Positions 60,046 through 64,000 of a stretch of 64,000 nucleotides of DNA are shown piece by piece. The notes beneath the pieces were generated by a model, which was not told the DNA's origin, did not search any database, and saw nothing but the letters and a program-made list of their open reading frames with translations. This stretch comes from Anagrus nilaparvatae (Eukaryota > Arthropoda > Insecta > Hymenoptera > Mymaridae), in contig JAKSXM010000014.1 of the NCBI GenBank assembly GCA_022575985.1, forward strand, positions 19,282,001-19,346,000, written 5' to 3'. A program made the position numbers and the translations under genes. Each line of letters begins with the position of its first letter. Positions within the stretch are counted from its first letter, which is position 1.

Positions 60046-60740
60046 TTAATCCAACTGAAAGAATAAAAAATATTTTTTTTGTATTGTGATTGTCAAACTT
60101 GATGTATAGATATAAATTTTGTAATTTTATGATTGTAATAAATAAAAATATTAAAACTAAGTATATTCTTACCTTCTTAAAGCCTATATCATTAGCGTAC
60201 TCCCTGAAGCACTGACGACAAAGGTTGAGACCATATTTACGAATAATACCATGTCTGTTGGCACATGCTCGGCTGTAATACAATAATTAGTAATTAATTA
60301 TAAATATAAATAAAAATTTTTACAGACAAAATTTATTCTAAATCTTAAATAATTTTGATTTCATTGAACTAGCTACTTAAAATCTTGGTCTAGCTAAATA
60401 CATGTGCTTTTTTTGAGGTTATGATTTAAAAAACAATGTTTTCTGGAATAAAATTAATAAAAAAGTTTTCTACAAATTTTTAAAATGCAAAATATTATTA
60501 AAATATTTAATCTATGATTTTATTTAATTTTATAATACATTATTTATGTTTATTAATGTGTTTGACAACAAAGAAAATGCTTTCTAGTAGTAAATTAGAC
60601 GAGTCAAAAGCTAATGAAAGTAAAGTTTTAATAACTTTTATACACTTTATTTAAATTAAAAACAAAATTTTTACTAACCAGGATCTGGATCCTTGACCAT
60701 ATTTTCTTGGATGAGAGTACCAAATATTTTGGAAACCCAT
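60046..60740 (-). CDS. RpS29: 40S ribosomal protein S29 (uS14)
   Basis: Three exons on the minus strand: 60740-60679, 60272-60173 and 60054-60046. Together they give 56 aa plus stop, exactly the usual eukaryotic length. The protein starts [20 protein letters not shown] and continues [34 protein letters not shown] and LD. The C-x2-C ... C-x2-C zinc ribbon is complete (CRAC and CRQC). Intron 1 (406 bp) splits the first Cys codon (phase 2). Intron 2 (118 bp) is phase 0 and leaves only Leu-Asp-stop in the last exon. Donors are GTTAGT and GTAAGA; the acceptors end TTACAG and CTTTCAG. uS14 sits in the head of the small ribosomal subunit. The gene is convergent with the WAP-like gene and divergent from TTLL15. 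Confidence 0.97.
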
Positions 60741-60792
60741 TTTTTAATTTATTTTTTAGTTTTGAGCTGACTTGTCAAGAGAACCGACACAT

Positions 60793-60807
60793 AAAGAAAG
60801 AAGGAAG
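60793..60807 (-). promoter_or_regulatory. TOP-like oligopyrimidine tract upstream of RpS29
   Basis: The minus strand reads CTTCCTTCTTTCTTT about 53 bp upstream of the ATG. Ribosomal protein mRNAs commonly begin with such a 5' pyrimidine tract. The transcription start is likely at its leading C; this is inferred, not mapped. The short stretch at 60770-60890 is richer in G+C than its neighbours, and carries an ATTGG (CCAAT) box near 60883-60890. Confidence 0.5.
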
Positions 60808-60899
60808 CTTCTGTGTTTAACAGCTGCTGCGCTTGTGCAGTACTTTTTCCTAGAGACCCTAAATTTTTTTACCAACTAGTACCAACCAATCATAAAGAA

Positions 60900-61728
60900 G
60901 GAAAAAAGGAAATAGTTTTTTCAATTGTACCAACTTAAATTTAAAATCTATTTTTTAAATTTATTTAAATTTATTAATAAAAAATTGTTTGTATAATTTT
61001 ATGATAAATTCGCTTAAGTTAAAATTTATAGTTTGTATGTACATTATTTTTCATTAAATTTTGAAGAAAAAAAATTCACTTTTAAAATAAAAAATTCTAG
61101 TTTTAAAAATAAATATAGATTGTTTTCGGATTTTTTCGCAAATGAAATAAAGAGAGTCAGTTTGAACAGCTACTTTTTAAGAGACAAAATATTAAAGGGT
61201 CAAATAGCATGCAAAAAGCAGAACTCCATATTTTGCTTCGTGATTTAATACATAGTTTTACACATAATGGGCAAAACAGTCGTTTCCCTACTAGGTAAAA
61301 AATAGGCTTTTACTGTCCTAGATAAGTTATAGTACATTTTTAACCAAGGGAGCAAAAAAAATGGCCCTGATCGAAAATTAAGTAGCATCCGAGGCGAAGC
61401 CTCAGGCGAAGCTGGTGTAAAGGATGAGGTTTGAGGATGGTAAACTGAGATCTGGGATATTCTTTTTTTCTCCTGGTTGGACGGAAAAAACACAATTTTT
61501 CTTTCTCAATAGAGAGAAAACGCGTTTTCTTCGACCCCATTTCGGGTCCAAACCGCTAGTAAGAAAAATTTATTTTATTCCACCTACATTTTTTTTGCCG
61601 TTACTTATATTATAATGTATTATAGGAATTTTAAATAATCTAATTGTCCATTTAAGTACCACATGTGTGTATGTACATACCTTTTTGGTTTCATGATTTT
61701 ATGAAAAATATTTTTAAGTATAATAAGT
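60900..61728. other. Intergenic, between RpS29 and TTLL15, with a repeat relic
   Basis: AT-rich to 61360. Then 61375-61560 carries GCATCCGAGGCGAAGCC, GAGGATGGTAAACTG and related words shared with the repeat at 45100-45665. The overlapping frames on both strands in this part are due to that repeat. No gene seen. Confidence 0.45.
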
Positions 61729-62212
61729 ACATTGAAAAAAAATCCACTTGCCGCAACCACAATTTTTCTGTTTGTCGTTATTCTGTTTGTCGCAAGAAAA
61801 TTTCCGTTTTTGGTAATTTTTTTCCAAAAAATCGCACTTGCGGCAAACGATTTTTTAAATTAATGAGTTGAAATATCTATTTGTTCAACAAGGGAAAAAA
61901 ATAGGATTTGGCTAAATTTCCTAAATTTTTTCCCGTGTTCAACACATAGTTTTTAATTAAAAGCGAAAAAAAGATCGCCCGAAAGTAAGAAAGTAGATCT
62001 TTTTTGCAGCGTATAATGAAAATAAATTTTTCAGACTTATGAAGTTTCAATACATTTGCAATCGTTTAAACAAAAAAAAATATATCCGCACTAGTGGCAA
62101 GCGGAATTCTGCTAGCGGCAAACGGAATTCCACTAGTGGCAAACAGAAATCCGCTTGCATCAAGCGGAATTTCGTTAGCAGAAAATTGCGTCTAGCAGAT
62201 TTTTTTCAGTGT
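61729..62212. mobile_element. Inverted-repeat element with tandem GCGGAAT/CCGCTTG sub-repeats, 484 bp
   Basis: ACATTGAAAAAAAATC at the left and GATTTTTTTCAGTGT at the right form the termini. Next to them are imperfect units: CCACTTGCCGCAACC and TTCTGTTTGTCG on the left, and GCGGAATTCTGCTAGCGGCAAAC repeats on the right. The plan (termini made of tandem short units) resembles the Mutator-like element at 9008 but the sequence differs. No coding content; target duplication not seen. Confidence 0.6.
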
Positions 62213-62672
62213 ATATATCGTAACTGATATTTTTGCGTAATTTATTTTTTTTTACTCTTTTTTTTAAAAGTAGTTCTAAAGAATTGAAGAAAAACGATGA
62301 ATTATTGAATACTGCATATGTATTAATTGCAATGTAGTATTTTTATAAAAGTTGACGTTAAAAAAAGAGGTACCACACCAGGATATACTGGGTACCATAC
62401 AACAGGTGAATAAACAGGTTTTATAAGTAAAACTATTGTGTATTATAATAGGTATATGTGGTAGCGAAGGCATGTAAAAAATAAAGAAAATAGCGGGGAT
62501 GATCTTAACGAGGAAAAGGAACGGTTTTTTATATATAGACACGTCGCCAAAGGTAAATCTATTTATGATTATAAAACGAAACAATTGAACGATTTTCATC
62601 ACGTTTTTTATTTTTTATAGAATATTATTTTTTTAATACCTATATGGATCAACATCGAAGTTCGTTAAAAAT
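62213..62672 (+). other. Upstream region of the TTLL15-like gene
   Basis: Balanced composition between 62370 and 62560 suggests promoter or 5' UTR sequence. It contains the near-palindrome GGTACC ... GGTACC around 62370-62395. No TATA box can be singled out. A 108-codon minus frame here has no recognisable features. Confidence 0.4.
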
Positions 62673-63972
62673 ATGAAGGATATACAAAGTAAAAATACCG
62701 GGAAACAGGTAAATTACAAAATTTTTTTTCATATTATAACAATTTCACTTTGTAAAACTTTTATTTTATTTGCAGAAAGAGAAAGGGATAGGAGATGCTA
62801 TACTTAATATAAAAGTAAAATCATTAGTCAAAAGTTTATTTTATTTAATAATTATTCCACTTGTAGTTTATGGTACATTTTATTTATTTGTTCATTATTA
62901 TTCGCAATTTATTAAAATTCAAATTAAAGAAATCATTATACCTGAAAAGAGGCCTATATTTTGGGTTTATGCTAAAGATCCAAGTAAAGGATATTTAAAA
63001 CATGTTTATGCAGTTTTAGATCGCATTGGTTTTAAAGAAGGAAGTAATAATTCTGATTGGGATTTATTATGGGCTCATGATTATCCATTTAGAGTCTTGC
63101 ATTCAAATTTAGCAAATTTAAAAAGTCATCAAAAAGTTAATCATTTTCCTGGTTGTGGTTTTATAACAAATAAGGTAGATTTATCAATAACTGAAGGAAA
63201 ATATATTCCAACAGCTTTCAAAATTCCTGAAAATAAAGAATCTTTATTACTGTACATAAAAGATTACCCCGAAAAAATTTTTATTCAAAAATCAAATTCT
63301 CATCGAGGAATCAAAATTAAAAATGTAGCAAATCTTAACTTGACTGCTGTTGGATCATTTGTTCAAGAATTCATAGAAAACCCTTTTCTTGTAGATGGTT
63401 ATAAATTTGATATTGGTATCTATACTGTGATAACGTCGATTGATCCTTTGAGATTGTATGTTTATAAAGGGGATGTATTGTTTCGTTTTTGTCCAATTAA
63501 ATATTATCCGTTTGATCCAGAGATTGTTGATAAGTATGTTGTTGGAGATGATTATTTACCCATTTGGAAAGTACCTTCTTTAAAGCATTATTATACCAAA
63601 CTTGGATTTTCTATGAAAGATTCTTTTGATGCATACGTAAAAGGTTTAGGAAAAGATCCTTATAAAATGTGGAATGAAGTGTATGATTCAATTAAGGATT
63701 TGGTCTTAAAAAAAGAATCTCAAATACGTGAAATTGCAAAAAAATTTAAACATCACAGAAACTTTTTTGAATTAGTGAGATTTGATTTCACTATTGATGA
63801 AAATCTCAATGTTTTTATGATGGAAGCAAATATGTCCCCAAATTTGTCTTCTGCTCATTACCCTCCTAATCAACTTTTGTATGAACAGGTCTTATACAAC
63901 TTGTTTTCTCTGATAGGAATTGGTCAGAGAGTACAGAAAGATTCTTTAAGGATAAGGTATTTATCTTTCTAA
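62673..63972 (+). CDS. TTLL15: TTLL15-like tubulin-tyrosine-ligase family protein (two exons seen, 3' end open)
   Basis: Exon 1 62673-62708 (MKDIQSKNTGKQ), 67-bp intron with GTAAAT donor and TTTGCAG acceptor, exon 2 from 62776, phase 0. Residues 32-54 are one hydrophobic segment after basic residues: a signal anchor, so the catalytic domain would face the lumen or lie beside a membrane. The TTL domain follows: RPIFWVYA, VNHFPGCGFITNK, FIQKSNSHRGIKI (ATP-grasp Lys and RGI), VQEFIENPFLVDGYKFDIG, and FELVRFDFTIDENLNVFMMEANMSPN with Asp and Glu/Asn metal ligands. Family members add amino acids, usually Glu or Tyr, to tubulin. The position after KFD-I is Gly, where most TTLs have Arg. The frame stops at 63972, but a donor-like AAG-GTATTT at 63957 suggests that coding continues in an exon past the window. 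Confidence 0.85.
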
Positions 63973-64000
63973 ATACAAAATTTCAATTAACATTTAATAC

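Noticed and set aside
61245..61615. Three overlapping frames at 61245-61615
   Set aside because: They coincide with a repeat that also occurs at 45100-45665, so they are repeat-derived.
62276..62602. 108-codon minus frame upstream of TTLL15
   Set aside because: Hydrophobic Phe/Ile-rich composition follows from A/T content; position and composition suit the TTLL15 promoter or 5' UTR better.

Overview
The window is a very AT-rich, intron-bearing animal genome segment, most likely from an insect or other arthropod. The evidence is GT-AG introns with T-rich acceptors, a canonical 56-aa ribosomal protein S29, and a dense set of Mutator-, hAT-, Transib-like and non-LTR elements. The order cannot be fixed from sequence alone.

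Only four cellular genes can be supported. (1) A short cysteine-rich CXC (tesmin/TSO1-like) reading frame at 1665-1916, possibly the last exon of a longer gene. (2) A secreted WAP-like protein on the + strand, which I assembled from five exons spread over 48 kb (11710-11839, 29750-30025, 59293-59481, 59556-59737, 59809-59829). All splice phases agree and give 265 aa: a signal peptide, an Asn-rich linker and three copies of a six-cysteine module. Its first two introns are 17.9 kb and 29.3 kb and make up most of the window. (3) RpS29 on the - strand (60046-60740, three exons), tail-to-tail with the WAP-like gene. (4) A membrane-anchored TTLL15-like tubulin ligase on the + strand (62673 to about 63960), head-to-head with RpS29 and probably continuing past the window.

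The rest is intergenic or intronic DNA full of mobile elements. There is a 1.24-kb Mutator-like element at 9008-10251 with a 9-bp target duplication and a FLYWCH-domain transposase remnant. A 233-bp hAT MITE with an 8-bp duplication lies at 11909-12141. A 4.1-kb non-LTR retrotransposon at 12238-16400 is antisense inside WAP intron 1, and its ORF1 and ORF2 share one frame separated only by TGA-CTAG. A 383-bp Transib-like MITE is nested in that retrotransposon at 14538-14920. Long fold-back elements occur at 18210-18860 and 33045-33454. A 1.37-kb hAT-like element with a 5-bp duplication lies at 42019-43390. At least ten copies or fragments of a G-run-containing family with subterminal inverted repeats, internal minisatellites and a 3' hairpin resemble Helentron-associated (DINE-1-like) elements.

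No CRISPR array, phage, operon or tRNA was recognised. The most notable observations are the assembled WAP-like gene with module-per-exon structure, the TGA-CTAG junction in the retrotransposon, and the MITE whose termini carry the CACAGTG heptamer and a CGTCG duplication.
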